Source: JBGOUV01 sp041477815 (GTDB lineage Bacteria > Acidobacteriota > Terriglobia > Bryobacterales > JACQDG01). Taken from it: 28,620 nucleotides of DNA. The stretch lies in the NCBI GenBank assembly GCA_041477815.1, contig JBGOUV010000030.1:1-28620 (forward strand). Reading direction: 5' to 3'. The notes beneath the pieces were generated by a model that saw nothing but the letters and a program-made list of their open reading frames with translations, was not told the DNA's origin and searched no databases. The stretch's first letter is position 1; every line of letters starts with the position of its first letter. Positions 15,085 to 22,158 of the stretch are shown here, in pieces. The translations under genes were made by a program, and so were the position numbers.

Positions 15085-15840
15085 CTACGGCCGCGGCACA
15101 CGCACGTCGAAACCCTTCAGTTGCTCGACCACGAACGCATGCACCTCTTCGATCGTCTTGAAGGGGCTGGGGGCATGCCTCTCGACATCAAAACTCATAT
15201 CCCCCGGTCCCCACGAGATCCAATCGACGCCCGGTTTGACGATATTCCGAACGTTGAGCGCCGCTCGAATGGTCTCGATCTGGAAACCTAACATCCCCGT
15301 GCCGTTCCACCACTGCGAGAATTTCAGGCGGTCCGTAGGCGGCTTTTCTCGGAATCGAAATTCTCCACCTCAGCTCCGATTGCCGAGAGGAGGGTAGTAG
15401 AAGTTGTTGATGGCCTCGTTCGCCGTCTCCACGTCGTTGACCAGCGGCACCAGGATCGACAGGACGCCAAAGTCCGCGAATCGGCCGGTCAGGAACGCCA
15501 AGCGGGGATGCTGGATACGGAGTTGCACGCCGGCTCCGAGCTCCTCCGCCAGCTTGCAGAACCTGACCAGCTCCCGCTCGTCGGTCAGGGGCCGGTGTTG
15601 GCCATCCAGGCTGAACAGGTCGACCTTGCCGTTTTTCTTGATGATTTCCTGGAGCTGACTGCGGGTGGACTCGATGGGCGCCGCAACCGTTCGGATCGGC
15701 TCGCCCTTGTGCATTTTCTCCTTCAGCGATCCGGGCTGCGGCTGGAATTGGCCCCAGCTCGGGGCTTGGCTCCAGGCGGCATGGCCGGCCGCTCCGGCTC
15801 CCAGGGCCACTCTGCTGAAAACTCTTCGGTTCATGGTCAT
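15085..15840 (-). pseudogene. HpcH/HpaI-type aldolase with signal peptide, interrupted by in-frame TGA
   Basis: A single frame from ATG 15840 (MTMNRRVFSRVALGAGAAGHAAW, a Tat-like export signal) to TAG at 15087-15085 would give 251 residues. It resembles HpcH/HpaI aldolases: APIESTRSQLQEIIKKN, DLFSLDGQHRPLTDERE, GVQLRIQHPRLAFLTG and SILVPLVNDVETANEAINNFYYPPLGNRS before TGA at 15372-15370 (codon 157), then GGEFRF ... GMLGFQIETIRAALN ... GVDWISWGPGDMSFDVERH after it. The context PPLGNRS-stop-GG matches R-S-W-G-G as I remember relatives, so TGG to TGA (Trp to stop) is the simplest reading. The frame and coding quality continue undamaged downstream, so the change is recent or a base error. No SECIS-like hairpin with correct spacing is present. 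Confidence 0.72.
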
Positions 15841-15863
15841 GCACCTAAGGGGATGGCGGTTCC

Positions 15864-15886
15864 ACACTACCACAGCGTGCTACGAT
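15864..15886. promoter_or_regulatory. Divergent extended -10 elements, aldolase / atpI
   Basis: Minus strand TGGTAGTGT (15872-15864) faces the aldolase gene, 23 nt from its ATG. Plus strand TGCTACGAT (15878-15886) precedes atpI. The latter overlaps the first possible atpI ATG (15885), which argues that translation starts further in. Confidence 0.4.
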
Positions 15887-16325
15887 GAGCGGCAAATTGA
15901 TGGGAGCTCCTTCCGACTTCTACGCTGCCGCCGAGCGCCGCATCTGGCGATTCCAGTTGGGGCTGGCCATCCTGGGAACGGCCGGGGCGGGGTGGCTGGC
16001 CGGATGGCGCGGAGCGGCCGGATTCGCCGTGGGAGCCGCGGTTTCCAGCGTCAACTTCCTGTGGCTGAAGCAGGCGGTGGATGCGGTCGCCGAAAAGGCC
16101 ACGGGGGCCGAAACCCGGGCTACCCGCAAGAAACGGAAAGCGCTGGTGTGGAAGTTTGTAGGACGCTACCTGCTGATCGGGGCGGCGGCCTATGGTATCC
16201 TGAAGTATACTGTCTGGGATATTCGGGCCCTGCTCGCCGGCCTGTTTTTGTTCGTCGCCGCGATCCTGGCGGAAATCTGTTTTGAACTATGGAACACGAG
16301 CAGCTCTGGTTCACCAAGCTCCTGA
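15885..16325 (+). CDS. atpI: ATP synthase protein I-like membrane protein
   Basis: This small integral membrane protein (146 residues from the ATG at 15885) precedes atpB and has four hydrophobic helices (FQLGLAILGTAGAGWLAGW; GFAVGAAVSSVNFLWL; YLLIGAAAYGILKYTV; LLAGLFLFVAAILAEICF) around a basic loop (TRATRKKRKALVWK). This fits AtpI, thought to help c-ring assembly or ion supply. The ATG at 15885 lies within a candidate -10 (TGCTACGAT), so the ATG at 15900 (MGAPSDFYAAAERR) is the more likely start, leaving 141 residues. Its end overlaps atpB by 37 nt, implying co-expression. Family assignment rests on topology and position, since AtpI sequences are poorly conserved. Confidence 0.7.
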   Translation: MSGKLMGAPSDFYAAAERRIWRFQLGLAILGTAGAGWLAGWRGAAGFAVGAAVSSVNFLWLKQAVDAVAEKATGAETRATRKKRKALVWKFVGRYLLIGAAAYGILKYTVWDIRALLAGLFLFVAAILAEICFELWNTSSSGSPSS

Positions 16326-17032
16326 ATGAGTACGCCGCCGGACCGGCTCACGCCGTATTAGGGATGGCCGGGGTCCAGGCCCACGATCCGGCGCATCCCT
16401 GGCAGGACTTCATCGCCATGCAGGTCCTGGTGGCGCTGGTGATTCTGGTGGTCTTCGCCGCGCTGAAGAGCCGGCTGAGCGTCGAGCGTCCGGGCAAGAT
16501 GCAGCATCTTTTCGAGGTGCTCTACGGGTTCCTGGACGACCAGGGACACGAGATCGTGGGACACGGCTCGAAGCGCCACCTGCCGTTTTTCGGCACGCTC
16601 TTCTTCTTCATCCTGTTCTGCAATCTGCTGGGAGTCATACCGGGGTTCGAGTCCCCGACTATGTTTATGCCCGCCCCGGTACCCGCCGGATGCGCCATGG
16701 CCGCGTTCCTCTATTACAACATCGCGGGCGCCCGCGAGCAGGGGGTATTCAAGTACTTGGCCCACTTCGCCGGACCGGTCTGGTGGCTGGCTCCGCTGAT
16801 GATCCCCATCGAGATCATCAGTCACCTGGCGCGGCCGATGTCGCTCACCATTCGTCTTTTTGCCAATATGTTTGCCGGCGAGCAGGTGACGGTGATCTTT
16901 CTGGGCCTGGTCCCGGTGGTCATACCCGCGATTTTTATGGGCCTGCATGTCTTCGTATCGTTCCTGCAGGCTTATATTTTTATGCTGTTGACGATGGTCT
17001 ACGTACAGGGGGCCACCGCCCACGAACATTAA
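16289..17032 (+). CDS. atpB: F0F1 ATP synthase subunit a
   Basis: Subunit a forms the ion half-channels next to the c-ring. The 247-residue product has the family length and multiple membrane helices. The key block is PMSLTIRLFANMFAGEQVTVIF, with the essential arginine at residue 189, preceded by WWLAPLMIPIEIISHLARP and followed by IPAIFMGLHVFVSFLQAYIFMLLTMVYVQGA, the typical C-terminal helix. FFFILFCNLLGVIPGFESPT is the usual second helix region. It overlaps atpI and is separated from atpE by 163 nt that contain a repeat cluster. No atpF, atpH or F1 genes follow, so the ATP synthase genes are split in this genome. Confidence 0.97.
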   Translation: MEHEQLWFTKLLNEYAAGPAHAVLGMAGVQAHDPAHPWQDFIAMQVLVALVILVVFAALKSRLSVERPGKMQHLFEVLYGFLDDQGHEIVGHGSKRHLPFFGTLFFFILFCNLLGVIPGFESPTMFMPAPVPAGCAMAAFLYYNIAGAREQGVFKYLAHFAGPVWWLAPLMIPIEIISHLARPMSLTIRLFANMFAGEQVTVIFLGLVPVVIPAIFMGLHVFVSFLQAYIFMLLTMVYVQGATAHEH

Positions 17033-17033
17033 G

Positions 17034-17109
17034 GGCAGTGGCCAGTGGCCAGTGGTCAGTGACCAGTTGGGACTCGCGGTTGCTGAACACTGGCCAGTGG
17101 CCATTGGGC
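17034..17109. repeat. GGCCAGTG/GACCAGTG short-repeat cluster between atpB and atpE
   Basis: Right after the atpB stop come reiterated 10-nt-like units of AGTGGCC and AGTGACC (17036-17068) and, after about 20 nt, an inverted counterpart including the 12-bp palindrome CACTGGCCAGTG. The same motif recurs at 28246-28289 and 28420-28446. It is a dispersed intergenic repeat; any RNA formed could fold into several alternative hairpins. The remaining sequence to 17180 shows no gene. Confidence 0.8.
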
Positions 17110-17180
17110 TTTATCCTCCCCCGCGTGAGACCGGCTGCCAGAGGATGACGGGAACCACCTCCGGGGGAGACATTCATACC

Positions 17181-17186
17181 AAGGAG
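17181..17186 (+). promoter_or_regulatory. Shine-Dalgarno site of atpE
   Basis: AAGGAG with a 9-nt spacing to the ATG at 17196. It fixes the atpE start against an upstream in-frame GTG whose extra 48 codons are encoded by the repeat cluster. Confidence 0.8.
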
Positions 17187-17195
17187 AGAACGACT

Positions 17196-17510
17196 ATGAG
17201 GCGAGTAGCTTCGATTTTGCTGTTGTTTGCCGCGCTGCTGTGCTGGACCGTACCGGTGTTGGCCGCGGCCGCCGACGGGACCCCGGAGGCGACCTACCAC
17301 TGGGTAGCGATTACGGCGGGTTTTGCCATGGCTATTGCGTCCGGCCTCTGCGGGCTGGGACAGGCTAAAGCGGTGGCGGCGGCGGCCGAGGGCATGGCCC
17401 GCAATCCAGCGGCGGCGGCGCCGATCCGGTTCGCCCTGATCCTGGGATTGGCGCTGATCGAATCGCTGGCGCTTTACACGCTGGTGATCATCTTCCTGAA
17501 GGTGAAGTAA
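17196..17510 (+). CDS. atpE: F0F1 ATP synthase subunit c, with N-terminal signal-like extension
   Basis: The 104-residue product has a signal-like leader (MRRVASILLLFAALLCWTVPVLAAAADG), then the two helices of a c-ring subunit (WVAITAGFAMAIASGLCGLGQAKAVAAAAEGMARNP and PIRFALILGLALIESLALYTLVIIF) joined by the polar R-N-P loop. The ion-binding carboxylate is Glu89. Gln56, Ser90 and Tyr94 stand at exactly the spacings of Gln32, Glu65, Ser66 and Tyr70 of the Na+-binding Ilyobacter c subunit, whereas Thr67 is replaced by Leu. Coupling by Na+ is therefore possible but unproven. A strong AAGGAG precedes the ATG, in keeping with the high c:a stoichiometry required. Confidence 0.95.
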   Translation: MRRVASILLLFAALLCWTVPVLAAAADGTPEATYHWVAITAGFAMAIASGLCGLGQAKAVAAAAEGMARNPAAAAPIRFALILGLALIESLALYTLVIIFLKVK

Positions 17511-17536
17511 CCCTAAGCCCGTGGCAGAATTGAGAC

Positions 17537-17605
17537 CTGGCAAATTTGCCAGATTCTCAACCCACGCAGAATCAACGACTTGCCGTGGTGCAAATTTGCA
17601 CCACG
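17537..17605. promoter_or_regulatory. Two perfect palindromes sharing a GCAAATTTGC core, 50 bp apart
   Basis: CTGGCAAATTTGCCAG (17537-17552) is a perfect 16-bp palindrome, extended by TGAGA/TCTCA flanks at slightly unequal distance. A perfect 22-bp palindrome at 17584-17605 has the same ten-base core within CGTGGT...ACCACG flanks. Their centres are 50 bp apart. A degenerate right half (TTTTGCCAG) follows at about 17620-17628. They lie in the untranslated DNA after atpE and look like dimeric protein-binding sites or a palindromic dispersed repeat; AT-rich cores stand out in this GC-rich DNA. No gene is visible in 17511-17799. Confidence 0.7.
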
Positions 17606-17794
17606 TGACTCCAGGGCACTTTTGCCAGGGGCTATGGGGGCGGATTTTTCGGTTTATCGAACCATCTCCCCTGGAAGTGTGGGCGGGCCTGCCGAGTTCC
17701 GGATAGGTGCAGAATGCCGGCCAGGGGCTGGCTGCGGCTCAGGGGGGCCGCCCCACATTTGCATCCCTCGTTGTGGGCGTACGGCCGCGTAGAG

Positions 17795-17818
17795 CTCCCT
17801 TACAGTCGCGGTTCGGTG
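17795..17818. repeat. Partial copy of the anmK hairpin repeat
   Basis: 22 of 24 bases match the segment 1963-1986 (right arm of the hairpin repeat and its flank). The matching left arm is absent. On the minus strand it encodes the last residues and stop (TEPRL-TAA) of a small membrane protein; one of the two differences helps create that stop. Confidence 0.7.
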
Positions 17819-18021
17819 GGGGACGGCGGGAGGAGGGCCTTGACGCCGGCGTAAGCGGCGACGCAGAAAGCGAAGTCGACCAGGAGGCCCAGGTCGACGG
17901 CGAAGGGCCGGTGGCGGACGGCGGCCGGGAGGTGGGGGAGCAGGGTGAAATAGACGGCGTTGCCGATTAAGATGCCGGCCAGCATTCGCCCCAGGCGCTT
18001 CACTCCGTATAATGTTCGCAT
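17800..18021 (-). CDS. Small two-helix membrane protein
   Basis: A 73-residue product from ATG 18021 (alternative starts: GTG 18003, ATG 17985) has two hydrophobic helices (MLAGILIGNAVYFTLLPHL and AVDLGLLVDFAFCVAAYAGVKALL) separated by a polar loop (PAAVRHRPF). I recognise no named family. Good hydrophobic patterning and third-position GC suggest it is real. The C-terminus is encoded by a repeat remnant. If the outer ATG is right, its start codon and the ATG of the divergent amidohydrolase share the four bases CATG (18019-18022). The start is uncertain because no Shine-Dalgarno or -10 supports any choice. Confidence 0.5.
   Translation of the reverse strand: MRTLYGVKRLGRMLAGILIGNAVYFTLLPHLPAAVRHRPFAVDLGLLVDFAFCVAAYAGVKALLPPSPTEPRL
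18008..18013 (+). promoter_or_regulatory. Perfect -10 TATAAT, 6 nt before the amidohydrolase ATG
   Basis: TATAAT is followed by GTTCGC and then the ATG at 18020. Initiation at the usual distance would fall on the A of the ATG. This selects 18020 over an upstream ATG at 17960 that lacks support. Confidence 0.6.
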
Positions 18022-18907
18022 GACTCGACGGGACTTCACACGGCTGGCGATCGCAGCGCCGCTGGCCGCCCAGACCAAGACAGCGCTGCGGATCATTGAT
18101 CCGCACGTGCATGTGTGGACGCATGACCCCCGGTATCCTTGGGCCCCGCAGACGACTGCTCCGCCCCAGCAGGACGCCACCCCGGAGATGCTGTTGAAGC
18201 TGATGGAGGCCAACGGCGTCTCCCATACGGTGCTCATCCAGTTCATTGGGTATCGGTGGGATAACTCGTACGCGCGGGATTCGATCCGGAAGTATCCGGG
18301 GAAATTTCTGGGGGTGTGCCGGGTGAATCCGGAGAGTCCGGGGGCGCCGGACGATTTGTCGAAGCTGGTGAAGGAGGAGGGGTTTCGGGGGGTGCGGATC
18401 AGTCCGGGGGCGAACGCGTCGGGGGATTGGATCGGGGGGCCGCTGATGCCGCCGTTGTGGCGGCGGACGCAGGAGCTCAAGGCGCCGATGACGGTGCTGA
18501 CGCAGACTTCGCGGTTGCCCCAGGTGGGGAAGCTGATCGAACAGTTCCCGGACCTGGACGTGGTGATCGACCACATGGCCGATTGCCCGCTGGACCGGCC
18601 GGAGGAATTGAAAAAGCTGCTGGATTTAGCGCGGTATCCGCGGGTGTTTGTGAAGGTCTCGCATACCTGGTCGATTTCCAAGCAGGAGTACCCGTATCGG
18701 GACACGCACGCGCAGGTGCAGAAGCTGTACGACGCCTTTGGGCCGCGGCGGCTGATGTGGGGTACGGACTGGCCGCTGGTGGAGCGCAACTGCGGCTACG
18801 CCAAGGCGCTGGCCTTGGTCCGGGACGAGATGGGGTTTCTGAACGCGGAAGACAAGCGTTGGATGCTCGCGCGAACGATCGAGCGGGTTTGGCCGTTCTC
18901 AGCCTGA
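18020..18907 (+). CDS. Exported amidohydrolase-2 family metal-dependent hydrolase
   Basis: The 295-residue protein begins with a short twin-arginine-like signal (MTRRDFTRLAIAAPLAAQ), then the amidohydrolase-2 start IIDPHVHVW (H-x-H metal ligands) in a TIM barrel. Further hallmarks are LKLMEANGVSHTVLIQ, YPGKFLGVCRVNP, GFRGVRISPG, DVVIDHMADCP (His) and LMWGTDWPLVE (the Asp/metal site near the C-terminus). The family includes lactonases, decarboxylases and L-fucono-lactone hydrolase-type enzymes; substrate unknown. The ATG at 18020 is chosen because it gives an immediate Tat motif and lies 6 nt after TATAAT. It converges with the TonB receptor gene with only four bases between them; both stops lie in the palindrome CTGAGTACTCAG. 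Confidence 0.88.
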   Translation: MTRRDFTRLAIAAPLAAQTKTALRIIDPHVHVWTHDPRYPWAPQTTAPPQQDATPEMLLKLMEANGVSHTVLIQFIGYRWDNSYARDSIRKYPGKFLGVCRVNPESPGAPDDLSKLVKEEGFRGVRISPGANASGDWIGGPLMPPLWRRTQELKAPMTVLTQTSRLPQVGKLIEQFPDLDVVIDHMADCPLDRPEELKKLLDLARYPRVFVKVSHTWSISKQEYPYRDTHAQVQKLYDAFGPRRLMWGTDWPLVERNCGYAKALALVRDEMGFLNAEDKRWMLARTIERVWPFSA

Positions 18908-18911
18908 GTAC

Positions 18912-21900
18912 TCAGAACGCGTAGCGCAAGCCGAACTGGACCTGCCGGTTGTCGGCGGCGGTGCCGGTGATGCGCCCGAAGGTGCCGGTCCCCAGCGACG
19001 CCCCCGGGCTGCCAAACTGCGGGGTGTTGAAGGCGTTGAAGAACTCGGTGCGGAACAGCAACTGGTGGCGCTCCCGGTAGGGCATCCGGAAGGTTTTTTG
19101 GACCGACAGGTCGAAGGTTTTTAGTCCCGGCCCGACCAGCGGATTGCGCGGCGTGTTGCCGTAGGAGAACACGCTGTTGGTGAAGGCCGCGGTATTGAAC
19201 CACCGCTGCGGGTCCTGCTGGGAGCTGGGGATGCTCATGGCCTGGCCGGAGACCAGGTTGGGACGCGCGGCGCCCACCGAGTCGTTGTTCTGGCTGTCGG
19301 CGGACTGGGTGATGCGGAACGGGGAGCCGGTCTGCAAGGTAATGATTCCGCCCAGCGACCAGCCTCCCAGAACGGTCTGCAACGGGCCCTTGAGCCCGCT
19401 GGTGAACGGGATATCCCAGACGTATCCGACCACCAGCCGCTGGCGGATGTCGAAAATGCTGCTGGCCTTCTCCGCCTTGCCGCGGTTGCGAACGTCCTGC
19501 GCCAAGGCCCGGCCGCCGTTGGTCTCGTCGTTCTGGTCGTCCAGCATGTGCGACCAGTTGTAGCCGGCGGTGAAACTCAGACCGTGAGCGAAGCGATGCT
19601 CGAACCGGGTTTGCAGGGCGTGATAGTTGCTGTTGCCGTCGGAGGTAACCAGGCGGATGCGGGCGAATTCCGGGTACGGACGCCGGGCCTGAATATCACC
19701 GGGTCCCGGATCCGGGCTGTTGAAGTTAAGCTGGCTGGAATCGAGGAACGTGCCTTTGGTCCCGACATAGCCGACCTCCAGGGCGTCGTTGCGGCCCAGT
19801 TGGCGGGACACCTGCAAGTTCCAGTTTTGCAGGTAGGGGTTGAAGTGGCGGCGGCCCGGGTCGATGGAAACCATGTTGTAAATGGGCCGCGAGGGGTACA
19901 GCGCGCGGGGCACCGGGGTCTGGATCGTCGCGACCGGATTACGGGCCGGGTTGATCACGGTAAGGCTGCCGGCGATGGGCGGATTCAACTGCAGCACGTT
20001 CACGTGGTCGAACTGGTTGACGGCGGTGAAGATGCCGTAGCCGCCCCGGACGGTGGTGCGGTCGTTGAGGCGATAGGCGAAGCCGAAGCGGGGAGCGAGG
20101 TGCCAGTGCTCGTTGATCCACATGTCGGCGACCGTCCCTTTGCCGTCGGCCGAAGTGCGCTTGTCTTCCGGCCAGAGGATGGGGCCGCGCGGGTCGAGGT
20201 CGAAGCGCAGGGTGCGCGTATTTCCATTGACGTCGTGGGGCATCCCCAACAGGTCGTAGCGGAGGCCCAGATTGAGGGTCAGGTTGGGGGTGACTTTCCA
20301 GTCGTCCTGGAAATAGTAGAACGTCCGCCATTGGCGGACGGCCGATACGGGCTGGCCTTCGGGCGTGAGGGTCTCGCGGGGGAAGCCCAGCATGTAGGCC
20401 GCGGCAGCGTTGCCGCTGATGTCGCTGGTGAAGCTGATCTGCCCGTAGGGCCAGTTGATGGTGTTGGCGTCGGAGAGACGCCGCTGGATGTCGGCGCCCA
20501 TCTTCAGGGAGTGTTTCCCTTTGAAGATACTGAAGTTGTCTACGAACTGGACGGTGCGGGTGAAGTCGTAGTCGGAGCCTCCGCTTTCGCCCAGCCCCAG
20601 GAACCCGGAGATAACGAGGGAGGGGAAACCCGCCTCGCGCTGGGAAAGCTCGCGACCGTCCGGCCCGCCTTGGTTCAGGCCGGTGATCCCGATGTCCGAG
20701 GCCTTGAAGGCGGTGTCCTTGCGGGGATTGGTGGCGGTGCGGTTCCCGCGATGGTAGCCGAACCGGACCTCGTTGAGCCGCGTGGCGTTGAACGTATGCA
20801 CGTGCTGGACCGAGACGTTCTGGTTCAGGTAGTCGGACTCGGACCGGAAGATCGGGATAGCCCCCACCACCGGCCGCCGGTAGTCCTGGAGCATGTAGTG
20901 GCCGGAGATCTGGTCCCTGTCCCCGAAGCGGTGGTCCCAGCGGGTCAGCACCTGGTCCCAGTTGGTGGTGGGCTGGGTGAGAAAGGCGTAATTGACGGCT
21001 CCGGCCTGGTTGGGCAGGGGCAGGTACGTATTGGCGAGATTAACAGAAACCGGGTTCAGGCGGCTGGTGGGGATGATGTTGTTGGAGAACGGGTCGCCGC
21101 TGAAGGGGTCGGTGATGCGACCGGACGTGGCGGAGAAGTCGCCACGGCGCTGCTCCGGGGTCAGCGTGATGTTGGTGCCGGCCGCTTCGCGGACGTCGCG
21201 CTGGCTCTCCCAGCCGGCCATGAAGAAAGTTCGGTCCTTGACCACCGGCCCGGAAACCACGGCGCCGTACTGGTTCCGGCGCAGGGCGTCCTTGCTAAGC
21301 TGCTTGGGCCGGAAGAAATTGCGGGCGTCCAGTTTGTCGTTCCGCAGGAATTCGTAGAGGCTGCCGTGCAGTTGATTGGTTCCCGACCGGAGCTGCACGT
21401 TGACGTTGGCCCCGGCGTTGCCGCCGTACTCGGCGGTATAGTTGCCGGTCTGCACCTTGAACTCCTGAATGGCGTCCAGCGAAGGGAACATAGCCACGAA
21501 GGCCCACCGGTTGGTGGTGGCGGAAACGCCGTCGAAAGAGAGGGCCATGGTGGTGTCGCGGGTTCCGTTGGCTTTCAAGATGCTGTACTGCGCGGAAGTC
21601 CGCAGAGTGACTCCCGGCGTGAGGGCGGCCAAGTCGAGGAAACGGCGCCCATTCAAGGGGAGGTTGATGATCCGCTCCTGGGAAACCACCTCGCCGAGGG
21701 CCGCGCTTTCGGTCTGCATCAAGGGGACCTCGGCGACGACCTCCATGGTCTCGACGACCTGGCCGAGTTGCAGAGCGAAGTTGATGCGGCCCTGCTGGCC
21801 GATCTGGAGGACCACGCCGGTCCGGCGCTCGGAGCGGAAGCCGGGGGCCTTGACCTCCACGCTGTAATCGCCCGGCAGCAGGTAGCGGACCTCGTAGGCG

Positions 21901-22103
21901 CCATCGGCGCTGGTCCGGAGCGTGCGGGCAAAGCCGGTGGCCGGCTGCAGGATGGTGACCTCGGCCCCGACCACTACAGCGCCGGTGGGGTCGCTAACCA
22001 CCCCGAGAATGGCGGTGTCGATCGTCTGAGCCGGGAGCGCTCCGGATGCAGCCGCCAGCAGAAGCACTACCAACCAAACTGTGAACTTGCTTCTTAGCAT
22101 CAT
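18912..22103 (-). CDS. TonB-dependent receptor with N-terminal carboxypeptidase-regulatory domain (Oar-like)
   Basis: This 1063-residue outer-membrane protein has a signal peptide (LVVLLLAAASGALPAQ), a carboxypeptidase-regulatory-like Ig fold (about 28-112: ILGVVSDPTGAVVVGAEVTILQ ... DGAYEVRYLLPGDYSVEVKAPGFRSE), a plug domain (about 120-240; INLPLNGRRFLDLAALTPGV ... IQEFKVQTGNYTAEYGGNAGANVNV) and a long beta-barrel ending in an aromatic residue (VQFGLRYAF). These Oar/CarboxypepD_reg receptors are highly expanded in Acidobacteria, presumably for uptake of oligosaccharides or other large ligands. A canonical TonB box is not evident. The gene has an extended -10 and a leader of roughly 30 nt with a purine-rich GAGG, unlike its leaderless neighbours. 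Confidence 0.95.
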   Translation of the reverse strand: MMLRSKFTVWLVVLLLAAASGALPAQTIDTAILGVVSDPTGAVVVGAEVTILQPATGFARTLRTSADGAYEVRYLLPGDYSVEVKAPGFRSERRTGVVLQIGQQGRINFALQLGQVVETMEVVAEVPLMQTESAALGEVVSQERIINLPLNGRRFLDLAALTPGVTLRTSAQYSILKANGTRDTTMALSFDGVSATTNRWAFVAMFPSLDAIQEFKVQTGNYTAEYGGNAGANVNVQLRSGTNQLHGSLYEFLRNDKLDARNFFRPKQLSKDALRRNQYGAVVSGPVVKDRTFFMAGWESQRDVREAAGTNITLTPEQRRGDFSATSGRITDPFSGDPFSNNIIPTSRLNPVSVNLANTYLPLPNQAGAVNYAFLTQPTTNWDQVLTRWDHRFGDRDQISGHYMLQDYRRPVVGAIPIFRSESDYLNQNVSVQHVHTFNATRLNEVRFGYHRGNRTATNPRKDTAFKASDIGITGLNQGGPDGRELSQREAGFPSLVISGFLGLGESGGSDYDFTRTVQFVDNFSIFKGKHSLKMGADIQRRLSDANTINWPYGQISFTSDISGNAAAAYMLGFPRETLTPEGQPVSAVRQWRTFYYFQDDWKVTPNLTLNLGLRYDLLGMPHDVNGNTRTLRFDLDPRGPILWPEDKRTSADGKGTVADMWINEHWHLAPRFGFAYRLNDRTTVRGGYGIFTAVNQFDHVNVLQLNPPIAGSLTVINPARNPVATIQTPVPRALYPSRPIYNMVSIDPGRRHFNPYLQNWNLQVSRQLGRNDALEVGYVGTKGTFLDSSQLNFNSPDPGPGDIQARRPYPEFARIRLVTSDGNSNYHALQTRFEHRFAHGLSFTAGYNWSHMLDDQNDETNGGRALAQDVRNRGKAEKASSIFDIRQRLVVGYVWDIPFTSGLKGPLQTVLGGWSLGGIITLQTGSPFRITQSADSQNNDSVGAARPNLVSGQAMSIPSSQQDPQRWFNTAAFTNSVFSYGNTPRNPLVGPGLKTFDLSVQKTFRMPYRERHQLLFRTEFFNAFNTPQFGSPGASLGTGTFGRITGTAADNRQVQFGLRYAF

Positions 22104-22140
22104 AAGAGATCAACCTCGTTTAGCAAAGACCGATACAAGT

Positions 22141-22149
22141 ATCTTACCA
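22141..22149 (-). promoter_or_regulatory. Extended -10 TGGTAAGAT upstream of the TonB-receptor gene
   Basis: Minus-strand TGG-TAAGAT (22149-22141) lies 37 nt before the ATG at 22103. The intervening leader includes GAGG about 9 nt before the start. Confidence 0.4.
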
Positions 22150-22158
22150 CGCCCGGCC

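Noticed and set aside
15370..15372. Selenocysteine at the aldolase TGA
   Set aside because: A short GAAU-UUCG-AUUC hairpin exists, but its loop begins only about 10 nt after UGA, outside the usual bacterial SECIS range, and the expected residue appears to be Trp, not Cys.
17052..17195. N-terminal extension of AtpE from an upstream GTG
   Set aside because: The extra residues are translated from the short-repeat cluster; the ATG at 17196 has a strong SD and begins a signal-like leader.
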